Shown here: positions 16,620-24,924 of the stretch, piece by piece | Layout of the letters: each line of letters opens with the position of its first letter | Position numbering within the stretch: the first letter of the stretch is position 1 | Origin: Roseateles_B sp041905785 | GTDB lineage: Bacteria; Pseudomonadota; Gammaproteobacteria; Burkholderiales; Burkholderiaceae_C | Reading direction: 5' to 3' | DNA: 64,000 bases | Assembly: GCA_041905785.1 (NCBI GenBank) | Contig: JAYRKJ010000005.1 | Location: 1 to 64,000, forward strand | The notes under the pieces: generated by a model | The model's input: the letters and a program-made list of their open reading frames with translations, nothing else | What the model was told of the DNA's origin: nothing | The model's database searches: none | Translations under genes and position numbers: made by a program

Positions 16620-17669
16620 TCATGGGCCCCTGGCGGGCAGGGGGATCAAGTCATCCTCCCCCGCCACGCTGGGGAAGCGGCCTTCTGCCCAGTCTCTGGC
16701 GGCCTGTTCGATGCGTTCCCGGCGGCTGGAGACAAAGTTCCACCATAAGTGGCGGGGCCCGTCCAGCCTGGCGCCTCCGATCAGCACCAACTCGGTCGGT
16801 TCGGTTCCCCAAGGCGCAGCGCTCAGTTCAAATCCAGGCGCTCCCGTTTGGCGATTGGCTGGTGTTGCGTCGCTCAACGCCCCGCTAGCAGCCCCGCTTG
16901 GTGCATTGCTTGGTGCATCGCTTGCTGCATCGCTTGCTGCATCGCTTGGTGCATCGCTTGGTGCATCGCCCGGGGATGCCCCAGCCTGGCTCGACCGCAG
17001 CACGGCCAGCTGCCGGGCGGACAGCGGTTCGCCGTTCAGCAGCAGGTCCTGACTGGGCGCGTAGACCGCCATTTCTTCCGGCAGCTCCGCGCCCCACTGG
17101 CCGAGGTCCAGGCTGGCGCCTGGGGGCAGGCTCAGGTGCAGGTACAGCGTCGAGTCCGTCGTTCTGACCGGTGAGCGGGCGCCGCCCAGGCTGCCCACCA
17201 GCACGCGGATCCGCGTCCCCGCGCGCTCCAGCACCGGCAGCGCCGAGGCCGGCACATGCTGGAAACTGGGTTCGCATTCTTCCTCGGCCCGGGGCAGGGC
17301 GCACCACAGTTGCAGACCATGCATGGGATAGCTCCCGCCACGCAGTTGTGGAGGCGCACGCTCGCTGTGCACGATGCCTTTGCCGGCGGTCATCCAGTTG
17401 ATCTCGCCCGGCCGGATCTCCTGGCGGGCGCCGGTGCTGTCATGGTGGAGCAGGGCTCCCTCGAACAGGTAGCTGACCGTGCTCAGGCCGATGTGGGGAT
17501 GGGGGCGCACGTCGTGGGCCGGGTCGCCGTGGCTGATCGTCGGGCCGAAGTGATCCATGAAGATGAAGGGGCCAATGCTGCGCTGGCCCATGGCCGGCAA
17601 CAGGCGCGATACCTTGAAGCCTCCGCCCAGGTCTTTCTCGTGGCCATGGATGATGCGTGGTGCAGGCAT
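16620..17669 (-). CDS. Pirin family protein with a low-complexity insert
   Basis: A bicupin of the pirin family. The N-terminal cupin carries the metal ligands in HPHIGLSTVSY and the MTAGKGIVHSER stretch, and the C-terminal pirin domain ends the protein. Some pirins are quercetinases and others bind regulators; the role here is unknown. The ATG at 17669 has GAGAGG upstream and gives 349 aa. Between the last two segments lies about 35 residues of Asp-Ala-Pro/Ala-Ser repeats, encoded by a 12-bp microsatellite at 16890-16985, which the family does not normally have. Confidence 0.92.
   Translation of the reverse strand: MPAPRIIHGHEKDLGGGFKVSRLLPAMGQRSIGPFIFMDHFGPTISHGDPAHDVRPHPHIGLSTVSYLFEGALLHHDSTGARQEIRPGEINWMTAGKGIVHSERAPPQLRGGSYPMHGLQLWCALPRAEEECEPSFQHVPASALPVLERAGTRIRVLVGSLGGARSPVRTTDSTLYLHLSLPPGASLDLGQWGAELPEEMAVYAPSQDLLLNGEPLSARQLAVLRSSQAGASPGDAPSDAPSDAASDAASDAPSNAPSGAASGALSDATPANRQTGAPGFELSAAPWGTEPTELVLIGGARLDGPRHLWWNFVSSRRERIEQAARDWAEGRFPSVAGEDDLIPLPARGP
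16886..16985. repeat. 12-bp microsatellite inside the pirin gene
   Basis: Degenerate tandem copies of a 12-bp unit (GCTTGCTGCATC, GCTTGGTGCATC) encode the tetrapeptides DAAS, DAPS, NAPS and GAAS on the minus strand. The unit length is a multiple of three, so copy changes would keep the frame. Confidence 0.85.
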
Positions 17670-17948
17670 GTCTGTCCTCTCGTCGCTGCTGTCGCTGCTT
17701 CTGTCGTCGCCGGGCTGCCCGTGCCCCAGGGTAGTTGAGCGGCCATTCGCCTGCACGTCCGAGGGGCCGTGCGACGGCTCGTGCGACCGGTCGGCCGTTC
17801 ACGGGGGGATTCTGCATGCCCCAGGCACGCGATCCGGTCCCTGGCCTTCGCATTTGTACTCCCCTTGTAACCCGCTGCAGCGACTCTTCTTGTAATATGG
17901 TTACCAACTTAATAGGGGTCGAGTTACATTGGCCCGCGATAGAGACGC
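17670..17948. other. Divergent pirin/edd intergenic region
   Basis: 279 bp between the pirin and edd starts. Its right end holds the HexR-like box at 17891-17910. TGTAAC near 17864 and GTTACA near 17922 look like additional half sites. No small ORF here is convincing. Confidence 0.6.
17891..17910 (+). promoter_or_regulatory. HexR-like box upstream of edd
   Basis: TGTAATATGGTTACCAACTT reads GTAA-N4-GTTACCAACTT, the arrangement also found before eno. The left part TGTAAT matches a HexR half site. It ends 38 bp before the edd ATG. Control of edd by HexR is known in several proteobacteria; here it is inference. Confidence 0.55.
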
Positions 17949-19763
17949 ATGAACAAGACTCTGCAATCGGTGACCGCCCGCATCCGCGAGCGCAGCGCCC
18001 CGGCCCGTGAGCGCTATCTGGCCGAGGTCGAGCGCCTGGCGCGCCGCAAGAAGGGGCCGGAGCGCATGGGCTGCGCCAACGTGGCCCATGCCTTTGCTGC
18101 CATGCCTGCGAATGACAAGCTGCGCATCGTGGCCGAGCGCCCCACGCACCTGGGCATCGTCACCGCCTACAACGACGTGCTCTCGGCCCATCAGCCCTAC
18201 GAGCACTATCCCGAGTTGATCCGTGAGGAGGCTCGCCGCCACGGCGCAACCGTGCAGGTGGCTGGCGGGGTGCCTGCCATGTGCGACGGTGTGACCCAGG
18301 GGCTGCCGGGCATGGAGCTGAGCCTCTTCTCTCGGGACACCATCGCGATGAGCACGGCCGTGGCCCTCAGCCACGACGTCTTCGACGCGGCCTTGCTGCT
18401 GGGCATCTGCGACAAGATCGTGCCGGGCTTGCTGATTGGCGCCTTGAGCTTCGGCCACCTGCCCTGCGTCTTCGTGCCTGCCGGCCCGATGAGCAGCGGC
18501 CTGTCCAACAGCGACAAGGCCAAGGTGCGCGAGCTCTATGCCCAAGGCAAGGTGGGGCGCGAGGAATTGCTCAAGGCCGAGTCGGCCGCCTACCATGGCG
18601 CAGGCACCTGCACCTTCTATGGCACGGCCAACAGCAACCAGATGCTGCTGGAGGCCATGGGCCTGCATGTGCCGGGAGCGGCCTTCGTGCACCCCCATGA
18701 CGAGCTGCGCGGGCAGTTGAGCCGGGAGGCTGTGCGGCAGGCCCTGCGCATCGCGCCGGGGGGCGACTTCACGCCCATTGGCCATGTGGTCGACGAGCGC
18801 TGCATCGTCAACGCCATGGTGGCCCTGCTGGCCACCGGCGGGTCGACCAATCACCTGATCCACTGGGTTGCGGTGGCGCGGGCCGCGGGCATCAGCATCG
18901 ACTGGACGGACTTCTCGGAGCTGTCCGCCGTGGTGCCGCTGCTGGCCCGGGTCTATCCCAACGGCAGCGCGGACGTGAACCAGTTCCAGGCGGCCGGCGG
19001 TCCCGGTTTCGTGATCCGCGAGCTGTTGGGGTCAGGTCTTATGCATGGTGATGTGCTGACCATCCAGGGCGCAGGTCTGGAAGCCTATGGGCGCGTGCCC
19101 CGTGCCGCAGCGGACGGCATCGAATGGGCGGACCTTCCCGCAGCCTCGGGCGACGAGAGCGTGGTCCGCACCGCGGCCTCGCCCTTCAGTGCGACCGGCG
19201 GACTGAAGCTGCTCACGGGCAACCTGGGTCGGGCCGTGATCAAGGTGTCGGCGGTACCCGAGGATCGGCATGTGATCGAGGCGCCTTGCCGCATTTTCAG
19301 CGACCAGGAGTCCATGCAGGCCGCCTTCAAGGCGGGTGAGCTGGACCGCGACGTGGTGGTGGTGGTGCGCTTCCAGGGGCCACAGGCCAACGGCATGCCG
19401 GAGTTGCACAAGCTGACCCCACCGCTGGCGGTGCTGCAGGGCAAGGGCTTCAAGGTGGCGCTGGTGACCGACGGTCGCATGAGCGGCGCCTCGGGCAAGG
19501 TGCCGGCGGCCATCCATGTGAGCCCCGAGGCGCTGGCCGGCGGACCTTTGGCGCGCTTGCGCGATGGCGATTTGGTGCGGCTGGACGCCGTGTCCGGCGA
19601 GCTCGCGGCCCTGGTGGCCGCCGAGGAATGGGCCGTCCGCGAGCTGGCCGCCATCGATCCGGCGCAGGCGGCTGACAACGCCGTCGGCCTGGGTCGCAAT
19701 CTGTTCGGCGGATTCCGCCGCAACGTCCGCAGCGCCGAGGAAGGCGCCGTGACCTGGCTGTGA
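17949..19763 (+). CDS. edd: Phosphogluconate dehydratase
   Basis: Dehydrates 6-phosphogluconate to 2-keto-3-deoxy-6-phosphogluconate, the first specific step of the Entner-Doudoroff pathway. The 604-aa product is an IlvD/Edd Fe-S dehydratase with GGVPAMCDGVTQG, GAGTCTFYGTANSNQM and RMSGASGKVPAAIHV, the Cys residues being cluster ligands. eda follows after 30 bp and completes the pathway. No zwf or pgl is in the window. Confidence 0.97.
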   Translation: MNKTLQSVTARIRERSAPARERYLAEVERLARRKKGPERMGCANVAHAFAAMPANDKLRIVAERPTHLGIVTAYNDVLSAHQPYEHYPELIREEARRHGATVQVAGGVPAMCDGVTQGLPGMELSLFSRDTIAMSTAVALSHDVFDAALLLGICDKIVPGLLIGALSFGHLPCVFVPAGPMSSGLSNSDKAKVRELYAQGKVGREELLKAESAAYHGAGTCTFYGTANSNQMLLEAMGLHVPGAAFVHPHDELRGQLSREAVRQALRIAPGGDFTPIGHVVDERCIVNAMVALLATGGSTNHLIHWVAVARAAGISIDWTDFSELSAVVPLLARVYPNGSADVNQFQAAGGPGFVIRELLGSGLMHGDVLTIQGAGLEAYGRVPRAAADGIEWADLPAASGDESVVRTAASPFSATGGLKLLTGNLGRAVIKVSAVPEDRHVIEAPCRIFSDQESMQAAFKAGELDRDVVVVVRFQGPQANGMPELHKLTPPLAVLQGKGFKVALVTDGRMSGASGKVPAAIHVSPEALAGGPLARLRDGDLVRLDAVSGELAALVAAEEWAVRELAAIDPAQAADNAVGLGRNLFGGFRRNVRSAEEGAVTWL

Positions 19764-19793
19764 AGGCCATGTGCGCAGCACAGAGGAACGAGC

Positions 19794-20423
19794 ATGAGCA
19801 ATCAAACCCTGAGCCTGGCCGCACACGGCCCGGTGATCCCCGTCATCGTGATCCAGAAGCTGGAGCATGCCGTGCCGCTGGCGGAGGCCCTGGTGGCCGG
19901 CGGCGTACGCGTCCTGGAGGTGACGCTGCGCACGCCGGTCGCGCTGCAGGCCATGGAGGCCATCGCACGGGCGGTGCCGGAGGCCATCGTGGGCGCGGGG
20001 ACGCTGCGCACGGCGGCTGATGTGGCCGCCGCCAAAAACGCCGGCTGCCGCTTTGGCGTCAGTCCCGGCTTCACCTCCGAGCTCGCCATCGCCGCGCAGG
20101 GGCAAGACCTGCCCCTGTTGCCGGGCGTCTCCACGGCCAGCGAAGTCATGCAGGCCAATGCCGCCGGCTATACCTTCCTGAAGCTGTTCCCGGCGGTGGC
20201 GGTGGGCGGCGTCAACCTGCTCAAGGCGCTGGCCGGACCGTTCCCGGACGTGGCCTTCTGCCCCACGGGTGGCATCACCCAGGATTCGGCGCCGCAGTTC
20301 CTGTCCTTGCCGAATGTGAAGGTCTGCGGCGGTTCCTGGCTGACACCGCAGGACGCCATGGACGCTGGCGACTGGGGCCGCATCACCGAGCTGGCACGGG
20401 CCACGCACGCCTTGCGCGGCTGA
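19794..20423 (+). CDS. eda: KDPG aldolase (2-dehydro-3-deoxy-phosphogluconate aldolase)
   Basis: Cleaves KDPG to pyruvate and glyceraldehyde 3-phosphate. The 209-aa class I aldolase has the catalytic E42 and R46 (LEVTLRT) and the Schiff-base Lys130 in YTFLKLFPA, matching the E/R/K set of the E. coli enzyme. It starts 30 bp after edd, with AGAGGA upstream, and is surely co-transcribed with it. Confidence 0.97.
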   Translation: MSNQTLSLAAHGPVIPVIVIQKLEHAVPLAEALVAGGVRVLEVTLRTPVALQAMEAIARAVPEAIVGAGTLRTAADVAAAKNAGCRFGVSPGFTSELAIAAQGQDLPLLPGVSTASEVMQANAAGYTFLKLFPAVAVGGVNLLKALAGPFPDVAFCPTGGITQDSAPQFLSLPNVKVCGGSWLTPQDAMDAGDWGRITELARATHALRG

Positions 20424-20447
20424 GGTCCCCCGCCGCGCGCGGCGGCC

Positions 20448-21005
20448 TCAGCCCTGCCGTTGCTCGAAGACCAGGCAGGTCGTGCTGGCATGCGCATAGA
20501 GCTTGCCGTCGTGACCTACCAGGCGGGCTTCGGCCGTGGCGACCTGGCGGCCCCGGTGCGTCACCTCGCCGATGGCGCGAACCAGCGGGACCTTGTCCGT
20601 CAAGGCGCGGACCAGGTTCACCTTGAACTCCAGCGTCGTGTAGCCGCTGCCGGGTTCCAGCGTCGTGTGCACCGCGCAGCCCAGAGCCGAATCCAGCAAG
20701 GTGGCGAACCAGCCGCCATGCACCGTGCCCAAGGGGTTGTAGTGCCTGAACAGGGGCTTGCCTTGGAACACGGCCCGGCCGCGGGCCACCTCGACCAGCA
20801 GGAAGTCCAGCGTCAGGGCGATGGGCGGGGGCGGCAGCTCGCCGTTCAGCAGGGCTTGCATCTGAGCCAGGCCGTCCAGGCCGGCCAGCTGATCCAGGCG
20901 AGCCAGCCCGGGCTCGGCCTGCAGGCGCTGGCGGACTTGTGCTTCGTCATCGCACCAGCGCTGCAGCTGGGCGTCGGCATGCGCCGAAGGCTCGGATCTG
21001 TTCAT
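20448..21005 (-). CDS. PaaI-type hotdog thioesterase
   Basis: A 185-aa hotdog-fold protein of the PaaI family, which hydrolyses acyl-CoA or aryl-CoA thioesters. The active-site stretch is NPLGTVHGGWFATLLDSALG. An N-terminal extension of about 60 residues precedes the core fold. The ATG at 21005 has TTGGAGGA at 5-6 nt, an excellent ribosome site; the longer open frame upstream is shadow. It converges with eda and lies 53 bp after xthA in the same direction. Confidence 0.88.
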   Translation of the reverse strand: MNRSEPSAHADAQLQRWCDDEAQVRQRLQAEPGLARLDQLAGLDGLAQMQALLNGELPPPPIALTLDFLLVEVARGRAVFQGKPLFRHYNPLGTVHGGWFATLLDSALGCAVHTTLEPGSGYTTLEFKVNLVRALTDKVPLVRAIGEVTHRGRQVATAEARLVGHDGKLYAHASTTCLVFEQRQG

Positions 21006-21058
21006 GAGTCCTCCAATAGGGCGGCAGGAGCAAGGTGGCAGGCCGCCCGGCCTGCACC

Positions 21059-21823
21059 TCAGCTCAAGGTGACAATGACGGGGGCGTGGTCGCTGGGGCG
21101 TTCGTTGCGCCGCGGCTGCTTGTCGATCTCGCAGGCCAGCGCGCGGGGCCGCAGGGCCTCGCTGAGCAGGATGTGGTCGATGCGAAGACCCTGGTTCTTG
21201 CGAAAGGCCAGGTTGCGGTAGTCCCACCAACTCCAGCTCTTGGGCGGCTGCTCGAAGAGCCGGAAGGCGTCGACCAGACCCAGGCCGAGGAAGTCCTGGA
21301 AATGCGCCCGCTCCTGCGGCGTGCAATGGATCTGGCCGGCCCAGGCGATGGGGTCGTACACGTCGCGGTCCTCGGGGGCGATATTGAAATCACCCATCAG
21401 CACCATTTGCTCGTGGGTCTGCAACTCGCAGCGCACCCACTCGCGCAGCGCCTCCATCCAGGCCATCTTGTAGACGAATTTCTCGCTGTCCGGCGCCTGG
21501 CCGTTGGGGAAATAGGCGCCGATCACGCGCACGCCTTCCACCGTGCCGGCGATCACGCGGGCCTGCTCATCGCCATAGCCGGGAATGTTCTTGACGACAT
21601 CGACAGCGGGGTTGCGGCTCAGCAGGGCCACGCCGTTGTAGGTCTTCTGTCCGAACCACTGCACCTGGTAGCCGGCCGCGCCGATTTCCAGCGTGGGGAA
21701 CTTGTCATCGGTGAGCTTGGTCTCCTGCAGCACCAAGGCATCGACCGGATTCGCTGCCAGCCAGTCCAGCAGCTGGGGCAGGCGCACGGCCAGGGAGTTG
21801 ACGTTCCAGGTGGCAAGTTTCAT
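21059..21823 (-). CDS. xthA: Exodeoxyribonuclease III
   Basis: AP endonuclease and 3'-5' exonuclease of base excision repair. The 254-aa product has the complete ExoIII motif series: TWNVNSL, LQETKL (metal Glu), GDFNIAP, RIDHILLS and SDHAPV at the C-terminus. The ATG at 21823 gives the normal N-terminus MKLATWNVNSLAVR; the open frame extends further upstream without conservation. It is transcribed away from the RiPP locus. Confidence 0.96.
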   Translation of the reverse strand: MKLATWNVNSLAVRLPQLLDWLAANPVDALVLQETKLTDDKFPTLEIGAAGYQVQWFGQKTYNGVALLSRNPAVDVVKNIPGYGDEQARVIAGTVEGVRVIGAYFPNGQAPDSEKFVYKMAWMEALREWVRCELQTHEQMVLMGDFNIAPEDRDVYDPIAWAGQIHCTPQERAHFQDFLGLGLVDAFRLFEQPPKSWSWWDYRNLAFRKNQGLRIDHILLSEALRPRALACEIDKQPRRNERPSDHAPVIVTLS

Positions 21824-22190
21824 GGGTAGCGGCAAATGGCGGAGAGAGGGGGCATTGTCGGCTAGAACCGCGGCGGCTTCACTCGGTGGACCTGCACAGG
21901 ACGGCGGCGTCACTACCTTGAGTCTTTGGATGTTGCCACTGCAAGAAATGACAGGATCGCCATCAGGAAAGTATGAGGTGGGTGCGCGCTCTTTTGCGGT
22001 TAACGTCGGGCCCGCTTTGGTTTGAGTGCTGAGTCTGCACCCGCTGCTTGTTTGCGCCACTGGCGCGTTGCCGGTCCGCGCCGCAGGTTCTCATTCAAGC
22101 CCGAAGTGGCCACATGGGTGGTCAACTGCCGTGGTGCCGGGCCCCAGCCCATGCGCGGCTCATGACATACGGGGCAAAGGAATCATCCTC
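21824..22190. other. Intergenic region upstream of the RiPP precursor
   Basis: 367 bp between the xthA start and the precursor start. It must hold the promoters of both. It is patchy in composition, with AT-richer parts around 21905-21980 and 22000-22060. I could not fix a -35/-10 pair and saw no ORF with a credible start. AAAGGA at 22176-22181 is the precursor's ribosome site. Confidence 0.6.
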
Positions 22191-22355
22191 ATGAAGATCG
22201 AAGACCTCAAGGGCCGAGTCGCCCAGCTCATCAGCGCCGACGTCGCTCCCAAGGCTGAAGTGACCGACATGCAGCAGCTGGACGACGCCATGCTGGACGC
22301 CGTCAGTGGTGGCCGTGACTGGTGGGTGCAGGCAAGCTGGACCATGCGCTTCTGA
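22191..22355 (+). CDS. RiPP precursor peptide (double-glycine leader, Trp-rich core)
   Basis: A 54-aa peptide directly before a radical SAM/SPASM maturase. The leader (about residues 1-41) is acidic and amphipathic and ends in LDAVSGG, the double-glycine cleavage motif of many RiPPs and triceptide precursors. The 13-residue core RDWWVQASWTMRF has three Trp and a terminal Phe. W-V-Q and W-T-M are possible three-residue cyclophane triplets of the aromatic-x-x type. The start is supported by AAAGGA at 9 nt. Nothing else in the sequence suggests another role. Exact crosslinks and cleavage are inference. Confidence 0.85.
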   Translation: MKIEDLKGRVAQLISADVAPKAEVTDMQQLDDAMLDAVSGGRDWWVQASWTMRF

Positions 22356-22371
22356 GTGCCGTAGTCCACTA

Positions 22372-22411
22372 GAAGGGCGGTGAGCAGGACGTCAGTCTGC
22401 TCGCCGCCTTC
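22372..22411 (+). promoter_or_regulatory. Strong hairpin between precursor and maturase genes
   Basis: GAAGGGCGGTGAGCAG (22372-22387) pairs with CTGCTCGCCGCCTTC (22397-22411) over 15 bp, with a single bulged G and one G-T pair, around a 9-nt loop. It starts 17 nt after the precursor stop. The following ATCGTTCTT is only weakly T-rich, so it is more likely a partial terminator or an RNA-stabilising 3' end than a full stop. It favours the maturase start at 22434, after the stem. Confidence 0.7.
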
Positions 22412-22433
22412 ATCGTTCTTAGGCGGCATCTTT

Positions 22434-23690
22434 ATGCAAACAATCGTCATCCCTGCATCGCAAATCCAGGTTAGGCGGCGGGCGACCGAGTCGCCGGTGC
22501 GCTCGCAGCCCCGGCAGTGGCAGACCATCGAGGTGATTCTGAAGATCACCGAGCGCTGCAACATCGCTTGCACCTACTGCTACTTCTTCAACATGGACGA
22601 CAACGCGGCGGGCAATCCGGTCTACATGGACGGGGGAACGGCCCAGGACGTGGTGGCCTTTTTGGCACGTGTCGCGCAGGAAAGCGGTGCCACCGCCCTG
22701 CAGATAGACATCCATGGTGGCGAGCCGCTGCTGATGAAGAAGGCGCGCTTTGAGCAGTTGTGCCAGGAGCTGAGGCAGGGCTTGGCATTCCTGGGGCAGT
22801 TGCGCATTGCGCTGCAGACCAATGCGATGCTGGTCGACGACGAATGGATCGATCTGTTCGAGCGATTCAGTATCTCGGTGGCCGTCAGCCTGGACGGGCC
22901 GGCCGAGTATCACGACTTGTTTCGGCTGGACCACGCAGGGCAGGGAACGCATGCTCGGGTGGTTTCCGGGCTGCGCAAGCTTCAGGCTGCCGCTGCGGCC
23001 AAGCGCATTTACAGCATCGGCACGATCTGCGTTCCGCACTACAGCTTTGATGCGCGGCGGGTTCTGAGTCACTTCGTCGATGAGTTAGGCCTGCGCCATC
23101 TGCATGTCAGCCTGCCGGTCCCGGGCTCCAGTACGGATCATTTCGGCCCCGAAGCGACAGCCGGCTACACGCGGTTCATCGGCGACTTGTTCGTGGCCTG
23201 GGCAGAGCGCGAAGACCCGACCATCGAGATACGCCTGTTCCAGACACTTCTGGCCCGGCTGCTGGGAGGCAAGGACGGACTGGCCAAGGCCAAGGCGGGG
23301 CGCCGTGGCTACACCGCATTCACGATCCAGAGCGACGGGCAGGTGTGTGGTCCGGACGATGACCGGCTGGCCGACTATGCCTTCAACGCTGCCGTGTATG
23401 CGCGCCCCGAGGCCAGTCTGGATGACTTCTATGACACGCCTGAGATGCTTCGCTACATGCAGTCGCAGGGCGAGCGGTCGGCCGTCTGCGAGGGCTGCTG
23501 CTGGCGCGATGTCTGCGAGAGCGGTGACGTGCTGGGGGGCCGCGCATATCGCTTCGTGCCGGGTAAAGGGCACGCCAATCCCAGCGCCTACTGCGAGGGG
23601 CTGCAGGAGCTGCTGGTGCGCATGACCACTTGGGCGTTGGGGCGCGGCGTGCCGATGTCAAGAATCGAAGAGGTGCTTGTCAGTACCTGA
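22434..23690 (+). CDS. Radical SAM/SPASM peptide maturase (probable cyclophane-forming)
   Basis: A 418-aa enzyme. The radical SAM cluster ligands are C42, C46 and C49 (CNIACTYC), followed by the GGEPLL motif of the SAM site. The SPASM region has C305, then CEGCCWRDVC with C352, C355 and C361, then NPSAYC with C387. The C-x2-C-W-x3-C plus R-Y/R-F plus NPS-x-YC pattern recalls GrrM/XyeB-type enzymes, which join aromatic side chains to a nearby beta-carbon. It should crosslink the Trp-rich core encoded upstream. I prefer ATG 22434 over GTG 22380, which lies inside the hairpin. No leader-binding RRE is evident as a separate gene. Confidence 0.9.
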   Translation: MQTIVIPASQIQVRRRATESPVRSQPRQWQTIEVILKITERCNIACTYCYFFNMDDNAAGNPVYMDGGTAQDVVAFLARVAQESGATALQIDIHGGEPLLMKKARFEQLCQELRQGLAFLGQLRIALQTNAMLVDDEWIDLFERFSISVAVSLDGPAEYHDLFRLDHAGQGTHARVVSGLRKLQAAAAAKRIYSIGTICVPHYSFDARRVLSHFVDELGLRHLHVSLPVPGSSTDHFGPEATAGYTRFIGDLFVAWAEREDPTIEIRLFQTLLARLLGGKDGLAKAKAGRRGYTAFTIQSDGQVCGPDDDRLADYAFNAAVYARPEASLDDFYDTPEMLRYMQSQGERSAVCEGCCWRDVCESGDVLGGRAYRFVPGKGHANPSAYCEGLQELLVRMTTWALGRGVPMSRIEEVLVST

Positions 23691-23783
23691 ACGTTGGCAC
23701 CGGAAGCCGCTCCGTTCGGATCCGGCTTAGGCGCGCACCGCCCTACCTTGAGAATGATCGGCCAGCGGCGTTCCTGGGGGCGA

Positions 23784-24362
23784 TCAGTAGTGCAGCCAGG
23801 CGGCAATGCCGACCAGGATGCCCACGCCCCCCACGCCCAGCGTGGCCCATTCCATCCAGCGTCGCTTGGTCAGCAGGGCGATGGCCGCCAGGGCGATGGA
23901 GACCTGCAGCGCCGTCGTGGCCTGGGCCCAGCGGTGGTGCTGGTGCAGTTGCTCCTCGCTCTTGTGATCGAAGTCGGCGGACTCCTTCTCCAGGGCCTCG
24001 GCTTCCTTCTTGATCTCGTTCTTCTCGGTTTCGTAGCGTTCGATCTTGGCCTTGTACTTGGCCTTCTGCTCTTCGCCGGGCGCCAGGTCCATCGCGATTT
24101 CGGCGAGGTTCTGCTTGCTGCTCTTGGCCTGGAAATAGGCCCAGCGGTTGGCCGCCTCGGTCTTCTTGATGGCAGCGTCGTTCTTGTAGAGGCCGGCATT
24201 GGCCTGGGTGGCGCCGCCCATGTAGGCAAAGAGGGCGCCCACGGTGGCCAGGATGGCCGTGATCACCGCCAACTGGCCGGCCATGCCCTTGGGTTCGTGT
24301 TGTGCCGCATGTTCCAGCTCATGGTCATGCGGGCCGTGGACGTGAAAACCGCCTCCAGACAT
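23784..24362 (-). CDS. DUF4337 family membrane protein
   Basis: A 192-aa protein of the DUF4337 family, of unknown function. It has a His-rich N-terminus (FHVHGPHDHELEHAAQH), a hydrophobic helix at about 29-50, a charged coiled-coil middle rich in K and E (about 100-140), and two hydrophobic helices near the C-terminus (about 150-190). The ATG at 24362 is the natural start; the longer open frame runs into folA. It lies 35 bp after folA in the same direction, so it may be co-transcribed with thyA-folA. Confidence 0.85.
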   Translation of the reverse strand: MSGGGFHVHGPHDHELEHAAQHEPKGMAGQLAVITAILATVGALFAYMGGATQANAGLYKNDAAIKKTEAANRWAYFQAKSSKQNLAEIAMDLAPGEEQKAKYKAKIERYETEKNEIKKEAEALEKESADFDHKSEEQLHQHHRWAQATTALQVSIALAAIALLTKRRWMEWATLGVGGVGILVGIAAWLHY

Positions 24363-24397
24363 GGTGTGTTCCTCCTGCAATTGAGTTGATGAAGCGC

Positions 24398-24904
24398 TCA
24401 GCGCTGGCGTTCCAGACGCACGAAGCTGTAGGCAAAGCCCTCGGGCTCGCCTGGGCGGTGTTGATGATGTTCGCGACGGACTTCGCGGAACTGCCCGGCA
24501 TCCCAGACCGGAAAGAAGGCGTCGGCCGGCCGCTGCAGCTCGAATTCGGTCAGCTCGAGGGCTGTGGCATGGGCCAAGGCGAGCGCGTAAATCTCGGCGC
24601 CTCCCATCACGAAGACCTTTTCTTCGGCATCGCATGAGGCCAGGGCCGTCGACAGATCGGTAAACACTTCGGCGCCAGGCAGCGCCAGGTCCGGCCGGCG
24701 GCTCAGCACCAGATTGCGCCGGCCGGGCAGCGGCCTGAACTTGGGCGGAAGGGAGTCCCAGGTCTTGCGACCCATCAGCACGGTGTGCCCCAGGGTGAGC
24801 GCCTTGAAGTGCGCCATGTCCTCGGGGATGCGCACCAGCAGTTCGTTGCCCAGGCCGATGCCGCGGTCGCGACAAAGGCCTGCGATGAGGGTCAGGTCTT
24901 GCAT
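24398..24904 (-). CDS. folA: Dihydrofolate reductase
   Basis: Reduces dihydrofolate to tetrahydrofolate with NADPH, restoring the cofactor used by thymidylate synthase. The 168-aa product has GIGLGNELLVRIPEDMAHFK in the Met20/substrate region, the GRKTWDSLP motif and FVMGGAEIY in the NADPH site. It starts 20 nt after thyA, the standard thyA-folA pair. Confidence 0.96.
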   Translation of the reverse strand: MQDLTLIAGLCRDRGIGLGNELLVRIPEDMAHFKALTLGHTVLMGRKTWDSLPPKFRPLPGRRNLVLSRRPDLALPGAEVFTDLSTALASCDAEEKVFVMGGAEIYALALAHATALELTEFELQRPADAFFPVWDAGQFREVRREHHQHRPGEPEGFAYSFVRLERQR

Positions 24905-24924
24905 GCCCGCTTCTCCCGACACGC

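Noticed and set aside
20428..20446. Terminator between eda and the thioesterase gene (CCGCCGCGCGCGGCGG palindrome)
   Set aside because: The palindrome has no proper loop and no T-tract on either strand; it may be chance in very GC-rich DNA.
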